A stretch of DNA of 64,000 nt from Mycolicibacter heraklionensis (lineage in GTDB: Bacteria; Actinomycetota; Actinomycetes; Mycobacteriales; Mycobacteriaceae). The stretch's first letter is position 1, and the number at the start of each line of letters is the position of its first letter. Of this stretch, positions 27,220-37,055 are shown one piece after another. Location: the NCBI RefSeq assembly GCF_019645815.1, contig NZ_CP080997.1, positions 2,608,880 to 2,672,879 of the forward strand, in the 5' to 3' direction. The position numbers and the translations under genes were made by a program. The notes below the pieces were generated by a model, which searched no databases, was not told the origin of the DNA, and was given only the letters and a program-made list of their open reading frames with translations.

Positions 27220-30200
27220 CTAAGACAGCTCGACCAAGGTCATTTCGTCTTCGCCTTGCGAGGCCATGTCCTCTTCGGCGAGCGCCGCGCGGACCAGGTC
27301 CATCACCGCCGCGGAGAACCCGTCGGCGATCGCGCGCACCACGGACTCCTCGACCCGGCGGCTGTCGTACCACCAATCGAGGTACAGCACACCGCCGGTG
27401 CGATAGGCCCGCAGTTCCAGCGCGTGCCCCAGCCCCGGTATCGCCTCGCGCACCGGCATCGCGGTGTCGGGGTCGAACTGCACGGGAGCGTCGCCGAGCG
27501 AGGGCGGCTCGGGAATCGCTCCGACGTAGGCGAAGTGAATATCGGCAGGGGCAACCGCGCCGAACAGTCGCGCGGTCGGTGCGTACAGGTAGCGGAGCAG
27601 GCCGTAGCCGATCCCGTAATGCGGTACGCCGTCCAATGTTTCGTGGATCGAGTCCAGCAGCTGCCGCGCGGTTGCCTGGCCCTCGGCGGAGCAGGCCAGC
27701 GCGACCGGGTAGAGCGTGGTGAACCAGCCCACGGTGCGGCGCAGGTCCACCTCGGGCTTGAGCACCGAACGACCCGCTCCCCCCATGTCGACGGCAATGG
27801 TGCCCTCGCCGACTGCCGATGCCACCGCCCGGCTCAGCCCGGCCAGCAGGATCTCGTTGATCGGCAGCCGCAGCCGCCGACGCGCATCGTCGATCTCGCT
27901 GGTGTCGGAGGCGGGCAGCGTCGTGGTGAGTTTGGACAGGTCGGCCGCAGCCGGTGGCTCGGCGACATCGGCGGCCAACCGCAGGGTCGCCGACTTCGTT
28001 GCCTTCAACCAGAATTCGCGACTTTCCAGCACCGCCGGGTGGGTGGCCAGTCCGGCGCAACGCTGCGACCACTCGGCCCATCCGACCCCGACCGGCTGCA
28101 GCTCGATGTCGTTGCCGCCGAGCTTCTGGCCGAACGCGGTGAAGATGTCGGTGACCAGGATGTCGCGGGAGGCCTCGTCGCCGACGGTTGCGTGCAGGCT
28201 CAGCGCCAGGTAACACACGTCACCCGAGGCGCCACGGACGTAGAGTGCGGTGAGCGGCGGGCTGGACAGGTCCTGGTCGCGGATGTGCTCGGCCAGCAGC
28301 GTACGCACCGCGTCGTGTTCGGCGGTCAGCCCCTCGGGCAGTGAGTGGGTGCTGATCTCCCCGAACTCGCCGGGCTCGACTATCCGCTGCTCCCAGGTAC
28401 CGGCCCGCTCGGTGATCCGCAGCCGCAGCGCGTCGTGGTGGTTGACCACCGCGGTCAGCACGGCTGCGACGTCGTCGACCGAGACGTCGGGCCGCAACCG
28501 CAGGATCAACGGGATACGCCAGCGACCGTGTTCGCGAACACCGTTTTCCAGGAAGTAGGTGATGTTCGGCGGCACGGGCGGGTGCTCCACCTCGCCGAGC
28601 GACTGGCGGCCCAGCCCACCGGCGGCGTAGCGGGCGGTCAGTGCCTTGGCCAGCGCCGCCACCGTCGGGTTGTCGTAGAGGTCCTGCGGGGTCAGGTCCA
28701 GCCCCTCGTGGGAGGCGGCCATGGCGACGCTGATCGCCACCAGCGAGTCGCCGCCGACGTCGAAGAAGTTGGCGGTGCGATCGACCGAGCCGACACCCAG
28801 GCAGACCGCCCAGATGCGTTGCAGCGTCTCTTCCATGGAAGACCCGGCCGAGCCGCCACCCGCAGCACCGTTGCTCTGCGCGCCCGTGGCGGCACCGCCT
28901 CCGGCGCCCGACACCCAGGTGGCGCCGGCGTTGTGCTCGAGCCAATGCCGTTGGCGCTCAAACGGATAGCCGGGAACCATGACGCGCTTGGGCTGATACT
29001 CACCGTGTAGCGGAGACCAGTCCACCTCGACACCGGCAGCCCAGAGCTGGCCGAGCGCCAGCAGGAACGTGTCGCGGTCGTCGCGGTTCTGGGCGTGGTG
29101 ACGCATCAAACGGACCGCCCGATGCCCACCCGCGAACTTCGGGTTGCGGGCCGCCGACGCGGTCAGCGTGGCTCCTGGGCCGACCTCGACCAAGACGCGG
29201 TGCGGGTCGTTCAGCACGGTGTCGATCTCGTCGGCGAACCGGACAGTGGCCCGCACGCTGCGCGCCCACGTCGCCGGGTTGGTCGCCTCGCTGGGCGCCA
29301 ACCAGGTGCCGGTCAAGTTCGACAGCAGCGGGATCTGCGGTTCGTTCAGGGTCTGGCGGGACAGGAATGCGGTGAACTCCGAGATCATCGAGTCCATCAG
29401 GCGCGAGTGGAATGCGTGCGAGGTCCGCACCCGACGCGCGTTGATCCCGGCCTGCTTGAGCGCCTCGGAGAACTCGCGGATGTCGGCTTCGCTCCCGGCG
29501 ACCACGCAGCCGTCCGGGTCGTTGACCGCGGCGAGGTCCACGTCACCGGTCAGGTAAGCACCGACGGCGTCGGCGCTGATCGGAACCGCCACCATCACGC
29601 CGCGCGGCGCGGCGTGCATCAGCCGGGCCCGCATCGCCACCACCTTGATCGCGGTGTCGAGGTCGAAGACCCCGGCGACGGTAGCCGCGGCGTACTCGCC
29701 GATGCTGTGGCCGACCACCGCGGCCGGACGCACCCCGTAACTCTCGGCAAGCTTCGCCAGCGCGTATTCCACGGTGAACAGCGCCGGCTGGGTGCGGTCG
29801 GTGCGCTCCAGGTCACGCGAGGAGCCGTCGAAGATCAACGCCCGCAGGTCGTAGCCCAGCTCGGCGTCGAAGCCGGCGACGCAGCGGTCGAAGTACTCGG
29901 CGAACACCGGCTCGCTGTCGTAGAGCCCCCGCGCCATTCCGATGTGCTGGGCGCCCTGTCCCGGAAACAGGAACACCACCCGGTCAGTGGCGTCGGCGCC
30001 CACCTCTTTGAGGTCCACGCCCTCGCCGATGAAGACGTTCTCGCTCTCCTCGGCACCCAGTACCGCCGCCGCGTCGGCGCGATCGGCGACGACTGCGGCC
30101 AGCCGCAGGTTGTGCGGGTGGCGGTTGGCCAGCGTGTACGCCACATCCGGCAGGTTGGGCGCCTCGGCCTCGTCACCGCCAGAAAGCTCAGCGGCCAACT

Positions 30201-31626
30201 CCTTGCGCCCCTGCGCCAGTGCCTCGGCGGTACGCGCCGACAGCAGCAGCACCTCGGGGCCGGGCTTGGGTGCCGCCGGCACCGCCGTCTCTTCTTCGGG
30301 CCACTCTTCGACGATGACGTGCGCGTTGGTGCCGCCCACACCGAACGAGCTGACCCCGGCGCGCCGGATTCCGTCCCACTCCCACGGCCCGTACTCGCCG
30401 CGGATCCGGAACGGCCCGTCCTCGAGATGCAGTTCGGGATTCGGGCTGGTGTAGTGCAGCGTGCCGGGAATCGCCCGATGCTTCAGGCACAGGATGGTCT
30501 TGATCAGGCTGGCGATACCGGCTGCCGACTCCAGGTGCCCGATGTTGGACTTGACCGAGCCCACGTAGCAGGGGCCGGACCGCTGTTCCTCGGAGACCGC
30601 GAAAGCCTGTCGCAGGCCCTCGATTTCGATCGGGTCACCCAGCGGGGTGGCGGTGCCGTGCGACTCGATGTAGCTGATGGTGGACGCGTCGACCTCGGCG
30701 ACCGCGTGCGCTTCGGCGATCACGTCGGCCTGGCCGGCTGCGGTGGGCGCGGCGTAGGTCATCTTGGTGCCGCCGTCGTTGTTCAGAGCCGAACCCCGGA
30801 TCACCGCGTGGATCTGGTCCCCGTCATCGACCGCCGCGTCCAGCGACTTGAGCACCACCACGCCGACACCGCTGGAGAAAATCGTGCCGTCGGCCCGCAC
30901 GTCGAACGGCCGGCAGTGCCCGGTCGCCGACACCATCGAGCCCGGCTCGTGCCAGTACCCGACGTGATGCGGGACCCGCAGCGACGAGCCACCGGCCAGC
31001 GCCATGTCGCATTCGCCGTTGAGGATGCTTTGGCAGGCCAGGTGCAGCGCGACCAGCGCCGACGAGCAGGCGGTCTGCACCGACAGTGCCGGGCCGTGCA
31101 GATCGAGCTGGTGGGCCACCCGGGTGGCCAGGTAGTCCTTGTCGTTCTGCAACGAGAGGTTGACCATCTCGAAGCTGACGCCCTGACCGATGATGAGGTT
31201 CGGGTCGTAGTGCGACATCAGGTTGTGCAGCAGGTAGCCGCTGGTGGTGCTGGTCCCGTAGACGCCGACCGATCCCTCGATCTCGCCGGGCCGGTAGCCA
31301 GCGTCCTCCAGGGCGTGCCACGCGGTCTGCAGGAACAGCCGGTGCTGCGGGTCCATGGTGCGGGCGGCCAGCGGGGTGAAGCCGAAGAAGCCCGCATCGA
31401 ACTCGTCGATGCCCTCCAGCAGTGCGGCCCGCCGCACATAGTTGTGGTTCGCCAGTGCCTTGTCGCTCACACCATTGGCGCGCAACTCGTCTTCGGACAG
31501 CGTGACGATGGATTCGGTGCCGTTGCGCAGGTTGTTCCAGAATCCGGACAGCGTGCGGGCGCCCGGAAAGCGGCCCGCCATGCCGACAACCGCAATCGCG
31601 TTGGGCGGCACTTCGTTGTTGGTCAC
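27220..31626 (-). CDS. ppsE: PKS E: PpsE-like type I PKS, KS-AT-ACP-condensation-like
   Basis: This 1468-residue PKS is nearly the same length as PpsE (1488). Domains: KS about 8-435 (active Cys near 187 in TACSSALVAL), AT about 545-850 (GHSIGEYAAA near 640, later HAFH), ACP around 960 (GGDSLVAI), and a condensation-like domain from about 1016 to the end. The condensation core reads HATVGD, keeping the first His and the Asp of HHxxxD but not the second His, as I recall for PpsE. There is no KR, DH or ER, so it should leave a beta-keto end. In M. tuberculosis this is the last elongation step before TesA and PapA5. The GTG start overlaps the PKS D stop (GTGA). Confidence 0.93.
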   Translation of the reverse strand: MTNNEVPPNAIAVVGMAGRFPGARTLSGFWNNLRNGTESIVTLSEDELRANGVSDKALANHNYVRRAALLEGIDEFDAGFFGFTPLAARTMDPQHRLFLQTAWHALEDAGYRPGEIEGSVGVYGTSTTSGYLLHNLMSHYDPNLIIGQGVSFEMVNLSLQNDKDYLATRVAHQLDLHGPALSVQTACSSALVALHLACQSILNGECDMALAGGSSLRVPHHVGYWHEPGSMVSATGHCRPFDVRADGTIFSSGVGVVVLKSLDAAVDDGDQIHAVIRGSALNNDGGTKMTYAAPTAAGQADVIAEAHAVAEVDASTISYIESHGTATPLGDPIEIEGLRQAFAVSEEQRSGPCYVGSVKSNIGHLESAAGIASLIKTILCLKHRAIPGTLHYTSPNPELHLEDGPFRIRGEYGPWEWDGIRRAGVSSFGVGGTNAHVIVEEWPEEETAVPAAPKPGPEVLLLSARTAEALAQGRKELAAELSGGDEAEAPNLPDVAYTLANRHPHNLRLAAVVADRADAAAVLGAEESENVFIGEGVDLKEVGADATDRVVFLFPGQGAQHIGMARGLYDSEPVFAEYFDRCVAGFDAELGYDLRALIFDGSSRDLERTDRTQPALFTVEYALAKLAESYGVRPAAVVGHSIGEYAAATVAGVFDLDTAIKVVAMRARLMHAAPRGVMVAVPISADAVGAYLTGDVDLAAVNDPDGCVVAGSEADIREFSEALKQAGINARRVRTSHAFHSRLMDSMISEFTAFLSRQTLNEPQIPLLSNLTGTWLAPSEATNPATWARSVRATVRFADEIDTVLNDPHRVLVEVGPGATLTASAARNPKFAGGHRAVRLMRHHAQNRDDRDTFLLALGQLWAAGVEVDWSPLHGEYQPKRVMVPGYPFERQRHWLEHNAGATWVSGAGGGAATGAQSNGAAGGGSAGSSMEETLQRIWAVCLGVGSVDRTANFFDVGGDSLVAISVAMAASHEGLDLTPQDLYDNPTVAALAKALTARYAAGGLGRQSLGEVEHPPVPPNITYFLENGVREHGRWRIPLILRLRPDVSVDDVAAVLTAVVNHHDALRLRITERAGTWEQRIVEPGEFGEISTHSLPEGLTAEHDAVRTLLAEHIRDQDLSSPPLTALYVRGASGDVCYLALSLHATVGDEASRDILVTDIFTAFGQKLGGNDIELQPVGVGWAEWSQRCAGLATHPAVLESREFWLKATKSATLRLAADVAEPPAAADLSKLTTTLPASDTSEIDDARRRLRLPINEILLAGLSRAVASAVGEGTIAVDMGGAGRSVLKPEVDLRRTVGWFTTLYPVALACSAEGQATARQLLDSIHETLDGVPHYGIGYGLLRYLYAPTARLFGAVAPADIHFAYVGAIPEPPSLGDAPVQFDPDTAMPVREAIPGLGHALELRAYRTGGVLYLDWWYDSRRVEESVVRAIADGFSAAVMDLVRAALAEEDMASQGEDEMTLVELS

Positions 31627-34600
31627 GAACGATCTCCTACTTTTCGCCGTGCCGCCGCCCGCTGACGTGCCGCGGCACGCTGCTGGGCTCGGCTACGAAC
31701 ATCGCTGGCACCGTCGGCGCCGTCCGCCCGCTCCTCCTCAGCGAGGCCGAGTTGGCGGGCCAGATCGGCAGCCAGGTCGGTCAGTGAGGCGCCCTGCAGC
31801 AGCAGTGCCACCGGGGGCTCCGCGCCGAAGTCGCCACGAACGGTGTTACGGATGCGCACCGCCATCAGCGAGTCCATGCCCAGCTCGGTCAACGGCCGAG
31901 CGGGGTCGATGACGCTGCCCTTGGGGTAGCCCATGATCGCCATGATCCGCGAACCCAACCGTGTGACAACGGCTTTGGCGGCCTCAGCCGCGCTGAGCTG
32001 CTTCAGGCCTTCCGGACCGGGCCAGTCGTCGTCCTCGTCGTCGAGGTCGAGCTCTTCGGCCAGTGTCGCGAAGTACCCGAGTTGCTGCAGTTCCGGGAAG
32101 GCCGCGGCCACCCGGTCCAGCCGCAGCCGCGCAACGCCGATCCGGGACAGATCGCCGCCCAGAATCGCCTCGAGGGCTTCCATGCCTTCGTCGGGGTTGA
32201 TCGGGTCCAGCGCACTGAACTTGAGCTCCTGGGCGACACCGACGCCGGACCATTGGCCCCAGTTGATGGTGATCGCCGGCAGCCCGGCGGCCCGCCGCCA
32301 CGCCACCAGGCCGTCCAGCCAGGCGCTGGCCGCGGCGTAAGAGGCCTGGCCGGGCGCCCCCAGCAGCGACGAGGTCGAGGAGAACCCGACCCACCAGTCC
32401 AGTTCCTTACCGGCCGTCGCGACATGCAGGCGCAGTGCTGCGGCGGCCTTGGGCGCCCACACCCGGCCCAGGGTGTCCTTGTCGATACCGACCACGATCT
32501 GGTCGTCGATGACCGCAGCACCGTGGATGACACCGCGCAGCGTCAGCCCGGTCTGCTCGGCGGCGGCGACCAGGCTCTCGGCCACACCCGGTGCGGCGAG
32601 ATCCCCGGACACCACCGCGATCTGGGCCCGCTGCTCGAGCTCGGCCAACACCGCGCGCTGCTCTTCGGAAGGCTGTGAACGACTGTTGAGCACGATCCGC
32701 GCGGCACCGTGGTCGATCAGCCACCGGGCGACGACCAACCCGATACCGCCCAAGCCACCGGTCAGTACGTAGGCGCCGTCGGACCGCACGGTCGGGGCGC
32801 CGGTGGGTGTCAAGTTCGCGCGCTTGAGACGTTCGGCGTAGCGGCGCTCCCCGCGCCAGGCCACCACGTCGTCGGTGCTCGCCAGCCCCAACTCGGTGAT
32901 CAGCGACGCCACCGGGTCCGCCGACGCGTCCAAGTCGACCACACCGGTGTGCAGGTCGGGGTGCTCATAGGCCAGCACCCGGACCAGGCCCTTGAGTGCG
33001 CAGATCGACGGGTCGCCGAACTCATGCGGCTCCTGCGCATCCACGGTCAGGCCGTTGCGGCCCACCAGCCACAGGCGCGGCGCGGTGCCGTGCCAGCCGC
33101 CGACGATGGTGCGCACCGTCGAGGCGACCGACCAGGCCAGGTCGCGACCGCGCGCCGGGGCATCGCCATTCTCGGTGCCGTCGAAGGCGCTTCGGGCCGC
33201 CAGCACAACCACCCCGACCGGCGGCCGGTCCGGGTCGTCGGCGGTCTGCGCGAACGCCTCCCGCACCGCGGGTTCGCTGGTCAGGTCCGCGGTGATCACC
33301 CGGCGGCTGTCCGAGCCGAAGCGGGCGGCGAAATCGGCTGCCAGCGCTTCGGTTTCGGAACCGTCGGTCAGCACCAGCCAGCTGCCGTCGGCTGCGGCCG
33401 GCGGCTGCGCGGGGGCGGCGGCGTCGACCCACTCGGTGTCGAAGATCTTCTGGCTCAAGGGCAGTGGCACGGTACGGCGCTGCACCCGCTGCAGATAGAT
33501 TCCGGACAGCTCGGCGGTGACCGTCCCGGTGTCGTCGGTCAGCGTGACCCGGCCCAGGATTCCGCCGTCGTCGTGGCTGGTCAGCTCGGCGTGCCCGCGG
33601 GCCCGGCGGCCCACGTCGCCGAACACCCGGATGTTCTCGACCGCCACCGGAAGGTAGGTGGCCTCTTCCATCCCGGCCGAACCCATCAACGACTCGTCGG
33701 GCAGCGCCGCGGCCAGGCACTGCAGGGCCGCGTCCAGCATCACCGGGTGGATCCGGTAGCCACGGTGCGCAGTCGCCTCGTCGGGCAGCACGATCTCGGC
33801 CTCCGAGGCGCCACCGGGCTTGCGCACGATCCGGGTCAGTGCGGCGAACGCCGGCCCGTGCTGCAGACCGGTGCGGCGCAGCGCCGTGTACAGGTCGGCA
33901 GGTGACAGCGCGGTACCGCCGCCGGTGGGGGCCGGGCGTTGCGCCGCGGCCGCGGGTTGCGCCGCCGCGGCGCGGGCCACGGCGTGCCGCGACCAGCTGC
34001 CGCCGGCTGGGCGGGAATGGATCTCGATGCGCAGTTCATCGGACCCGTCGGCGTCGTGCAGCAACCGGGTGGTGACCTCGGTCCGCTCGTCGACCCGCAG
34101 CATCTGTTCGACCTCGACCCGGTCGACAGCGACGGCGGACGGCGGCAGGCCCAATGCTTCACCGGCCGCGGCCAACGCCATCTCGGCGAAGCCCGTGGCG
34201 GGCATCACGACCTGGCCGTGCACCTTGTGGTGGGCCATCCACGCGACGAGGTCGGTGCCCACGTCGGCCTGCCAGACATGGCCGTGACCGGCCGGCAACT
34301 CGACGTGGATGCCCAGCAGTGGATGCGCATCGGCGGTGTGGCGGCTGGCGGCGGTCGGCGCCGCCCAGTACCGGACGTGCTGCCACGGCCGCGGCGGCAG
34401 GTCGGCGCGCCCGATCCCACCGTCGGGTTGCGGGGCATCGGAGGACGGCGGCGCGACGGTCGCCAGGTTGGTGTGAAAGCTCAGCGCTTCGGGCTGCTCG
34501 CGCAGCAGCGTGCCCGTCACCTGGCTGTCACCGGCAGGCCGCGCCGTTTCGAGGTTGCCGTTGATGGCGTGGCTGAGCAGCGGATGCGGGCTGACCTCGA

Positions 34601-37055
34601 TGAAGGTGGCGTGCCCGGCGGCGGCCGCGGTCACGGCCTGGCTGAAGCGCACCGGGTTGCGCAGGTTGTGCACCCAGTAGTCCGCATCGAATGCCGGTGT
34701 GTCGCTGCCGGTTTGGCCGACGGTGCTGATCAGCGGAATCTTCGGCGCCGACGGTTTGAGGTCGGCGAGCGCGGTCCGCAGCTCGCCCAGGATCGGGTCC
34801 ACCGTCGGGTGGTGCGACGCCACGTCCACCTCGACGCGCCGGGCCAGTTTGCCCTGGGCGTCGACGATCGCCACCACCGCGTCGACCTGGTCGGGCGGCC
34901 CGGCGATCACGGTCTGCTGCGGCGCTGCGTACACCGCCACCGTGATGTCGGGGTGCTCGGCGACCAGTTTCTCGGCGGCGTCGGCGTCCAGCTCCAGCAG
35001 CGCCATCGCGCCCTGGCCGCTCAATCGGGCCATCAGCTTGGACCGGGTGGCGATCACCTTGAGACCATCCGCGGGGCTCAGTGCACCGGCCACCACGGCC
35101 GCAGCCACCTCCCCCATCGAGTGCCCGATCACCGCGTCCGGCTCGACGCCGTGGGAGCGCCACAGCGCCGTCAATGCCAGCTGCATGCCCACCAGCACCG
35201 GCTGGATGCGGTCGATACCGACCACCGGTTCGCCGGATTCGAGGACCTGACGCAACGAGAACCCCACCTGCGCAACGAAATCTGACTCCAGTTCGTCGAC
35301 GGCAGCGGCGAATGCCGGCTCGTCGACCAGCAGCTGGCGGCCCATGCCGGCCCACTGGGATCCCTGGCCCGAGTACAGGAAGACGGTGCCCTTGCCGCGC
35401 AACGCGGCATGCGTGCCGACCACGCCGGGTGCCGGGTATCCGCCGGCGACCGCCCGCAACCCGGCCAGCGCCTGCTCAGTGTCGCGCGCGCAGACCGTGG
35501 CGAACTTGGCGTACCGGCTGCGGTGGTGGTTGAGGGTGTGGGCGATGTCGGCCAGCGGCACAGCGGCGCCCGGACCGGCGATCCAATCGGCCAGCGTGGC
35601 AGCCCAATCCGCTACCCGCTTTTCGGTTTTGCCCGAGATCACCAGCGTGGCGACCGGCTCGGCCGGTGCTGGCGCCGGTACCGGGTCCGGCCCCTGCTCG
35701 AGCACCACGTGCGCGTTGGTTCCGCCCAGCCCGAACGATGACACCGCAGCGCGCCGTGGGCCCTCGGCCGCCGGCCAAGGTGTCATCTCGGTGGGGACGA
35801 ACAGCCGCGTCGGGGACGGGTCGATCGCCGGGTTCCACTTGGAGAAGTGCAGATTCGGCGGAATCTGTCCGCGTTGCACAGACAGTGCGGCCTTGATGAA
35901 GCCGGCGATCCCGGCGGCCGCCTCCAGGTGGCCGATGTTGGTCTTGACCGCTCCCAGCGCGCACTTGTCGGCGCCGCGCCCGTAGACTTCGGCGAGCGCC
36001 TCGAACTCGATGGGATCGCCCAAAGACGTTCCGGTGCCGTGGGTTTCGATCAGGTTCACCGAGTTCGCCGCAACGTCGGCGCTGCGCAGCGCCCGGCTGA
36101 TCGCGTCGATCTGGGCGATGGTGTTCGGCGCGGTCAGGCCGTTGGACTTGCCGTCCTGATTGATCGCCGAGCCGCGCACCACCGCCAGCACTCGGTCGCC
36201 GTCGCGGATGGCGTCGGTGAGCCGCTTGAGTACGACGATCCCGGCGCCCTCGCCGCGCACGAATCCGTCCGCTCCGGCGTCGAAGGTGTGGCACCTGCCG
36301 CGTGGTGACAGCATTCCCCACTTGGCCATGGCGATCTGGGTTTCCGGCCGCAGGATGAGGCTGACGCCGCCGGCCAGGGCCAAGTCGCTCTCCCGCATGC
36401 GCAGGCTCTGGCAGGCCATGTGAATGGTGACCAGCGACGACGAGCACGCCGAGTCCATCGCGACCGCGGGACCGCGCAGACCCAACAGGTAGGCGATCCG
36501 GCCGACGGCGACGGCGTGGGCGTTACCGGTGGCCGAGTAGCCGTCGATCGCGTCTGGGTTGGCTGCCGAAATCCCTTGGTATTCGGTGTAATACACACCC
36601 ATCATCACCGCGGAACGGATGCCCGACAGGGTTTCCGGCGACATCCCGGCGTGTTCGAGGGCCTCCCAGGCGACCTCGAGCATCAACCGCTGTTGCGGGT
36701 CCATGGCCTCGGCTTCGCGCGGGGAGATCCCGAAGAAGTCCGCGTCGAATCCGGCGACATCGTCGATGAAGCCGCCCCACTTCGACGACATCCGGCCCGG
36801 GGCCAACGGGTCCGGGTCGTAGTACTCGTCGGCGTCCCACCGATCCGAAGGGATTTCGGTGATGGCGTCGCGCCCTGTCTCCAACAGCTCCCAGTAGGCG
36901 TCCGGGCCCGCGGCGCCACCCGGGAAGCGGCAGCCGATCCCGACGACCGCGATCGGTTCGGCGGCGGCGATCCGCGACGCCTTATCGAACTGTTCGGTCA
37001 GCGCCCCCCGTTTGTCGGCGCTCATGGCCGACATCCTGTTGAAGATCGTCGTCAT
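31623..37055 (-). CDS. PKS D: type I PKS, KS-AT-DH-KR-ACP
   Basis: This is a 1810-residue single-module PKS, the size of PpsD (1827). KS Cys is near 203 (DSACSSSLV), AT GHSMGE near 645, DH HKVHGQVVMP near 943 with a canonical HxxxGxxxxP plus the Asp of LDAALQ near 1107. KR GGLGGIG is near 1433 with catalytic Ser and Tyr (FSSTSS...YAAAS; the usual Asn is Ser), and ACP GMDSLMAV near 1727. An active DH without an ER predicts a double bond unless a trans-acting ER works. The N-terminal docking segment (FNRMSAMSADKRGALTEQFD) resembles that of PpsB as I recall it. ATG 37055 overlaps the PKS C stop (TGATG); TTG 37058 is an alternative start. Confidence 0.92.
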   Translation of the reverse strand: MTTIFNRMSAMSADKRGALTEQFDKASRIAAAEPIAVVGIGCRFPGGAAGPDAYWELLETGRDAITEIPSDRWDADEYYDPDPLAPGRMSSKWGGFIDDVAGFDADFFGISPREAEAMDPQQRLMLEVAWEALEHAGMSPETLSGIRSAVMMGVYYTEYQGISAANPDAIDGYSATGNAHAVAVGRIAYLLGLRGPAVAMDSACSSSLVTIHMACQSLRMRESDLALAGGVSLILRPETQIAMAKWGMLSPRGRCHTFDAGADGFVRGEGAGIVVLKRLTDAIRDGDRVLAVVRGSAINQDGKSNGLTAPNTIAQIDAISRALRSADVAANSVNLIETHGTGTSLGDPIEFEALAEVYGRGADKCALGAVKTNIGHLEAAAGIAGFIKAALSVQRGQIPPNLHFSKWNPAIDPSPTRLFVPTEMTPWPAAEGPRRAAVSSFGLGGTNAHVVLEQGPDPVPAPAPAEPVATLVISGKTEKRVADWAATLADWIAGPGAAVPLADIAHTLNHHRSRYAKFATVCARDTEQALAGLRAVAGGYPAPGVVGTHAALRGKGTVFLYSGQGSQWAGMGRQLLVDEPAFAAAVDELESDFVAQVGFSLRQVLESGEPVVGIDRIQPVLVGMQLALTALWRSHGVEPDAVIGHSMGEVAAAVVAGALSPADGLKVIATRSKLMARLSGQGAMALLELDADAAEKLVAEHPDITVAVYAAPQQTVIAGPPDQVDAVVAIVDAQGKLARRVEVDVASHHPTVDPILGELRTALADLKPSAPKIPLISTVGQTGSDTPAFDADYWVHNLRNPVRFSQAVTAAAAGHATFIEVSPHPLLSHAINGNLETARPAGDSQVTGTLLREQPEALSFHTNLATVAPPSSDAPQPDGGIGRADLPPRPWQHVRYWAAPTAASRHTADAHPLLGIHVELPAGHGHVWQADVGTDLVAWMAHHKVHGQVVMPATGFAEMALAAAGEALGLPPSAVAVDRVEVEQMLRVDERTEVTTRLLHDADGSDELRIEIHSRPAGGSWSRHAVARAAAAQPAAAAQRPAPTGGGTALSPADLYTALRRTGLQHGPAFAALTRIVRKPGGASEAEIVLPDEATAHRGYRIHPVMLDAALQCLAAALPDESLMGSAGMEEATYLPVAVENIRVFGDVGRRARGHAELTSHDDGGILGRVTLTDDTGTVTAELSGIYLQRVQRRTVPLPLSQKIFDTEWVDAAAPAQPPAAADGSWLVLTDGSETEALAADFAARFGSDSRRVITADLTSEPAVREAFAQTADDPDRPPVGVVVLAARSAFDGTENGDAPARGRDLAWSVASTVRTIVGGWHGTAPRLWLVGRNGLTVDAQEPHEFGDPSICALKGLVRVLAYEHPDLHTGVVDLDASADPVASLITELGLASTDDVVAWRGERRYAERLKRANLTPTGAPTVRSDGAYVLTGGLGGIGLVVARWLIDHGAARIVLNSRSQPSEEQRAVLAELEQRAQIAVVSGDLAAPGVAESLVAAAEQTGLTLRGVIHGAAVIDDQIVVGIDKDTLGRVWAPKAAAALRLHVATAGKELDWWVGFSSTSSLLGAPGQASYAAASAWLDGLVAWRRAAGLPAITINWGQWSGVGVAQELKFSALDPINPDEGMEALEAILGGDLSRIGVARLRLDRVAAAFPELQQLGYFATLAEELDLDDEDDDWPGPEGLKQLSAAEAAKAVVTRLGSRIMAIMGYPKGSVIDPARPLTELGMDSLMAVRIRNTVRGDFGAEPPVALLLQGASLTDLAADLARQLGLAEEERADGADGASDVRSRAQQRAAARQRAAARRKVGDRS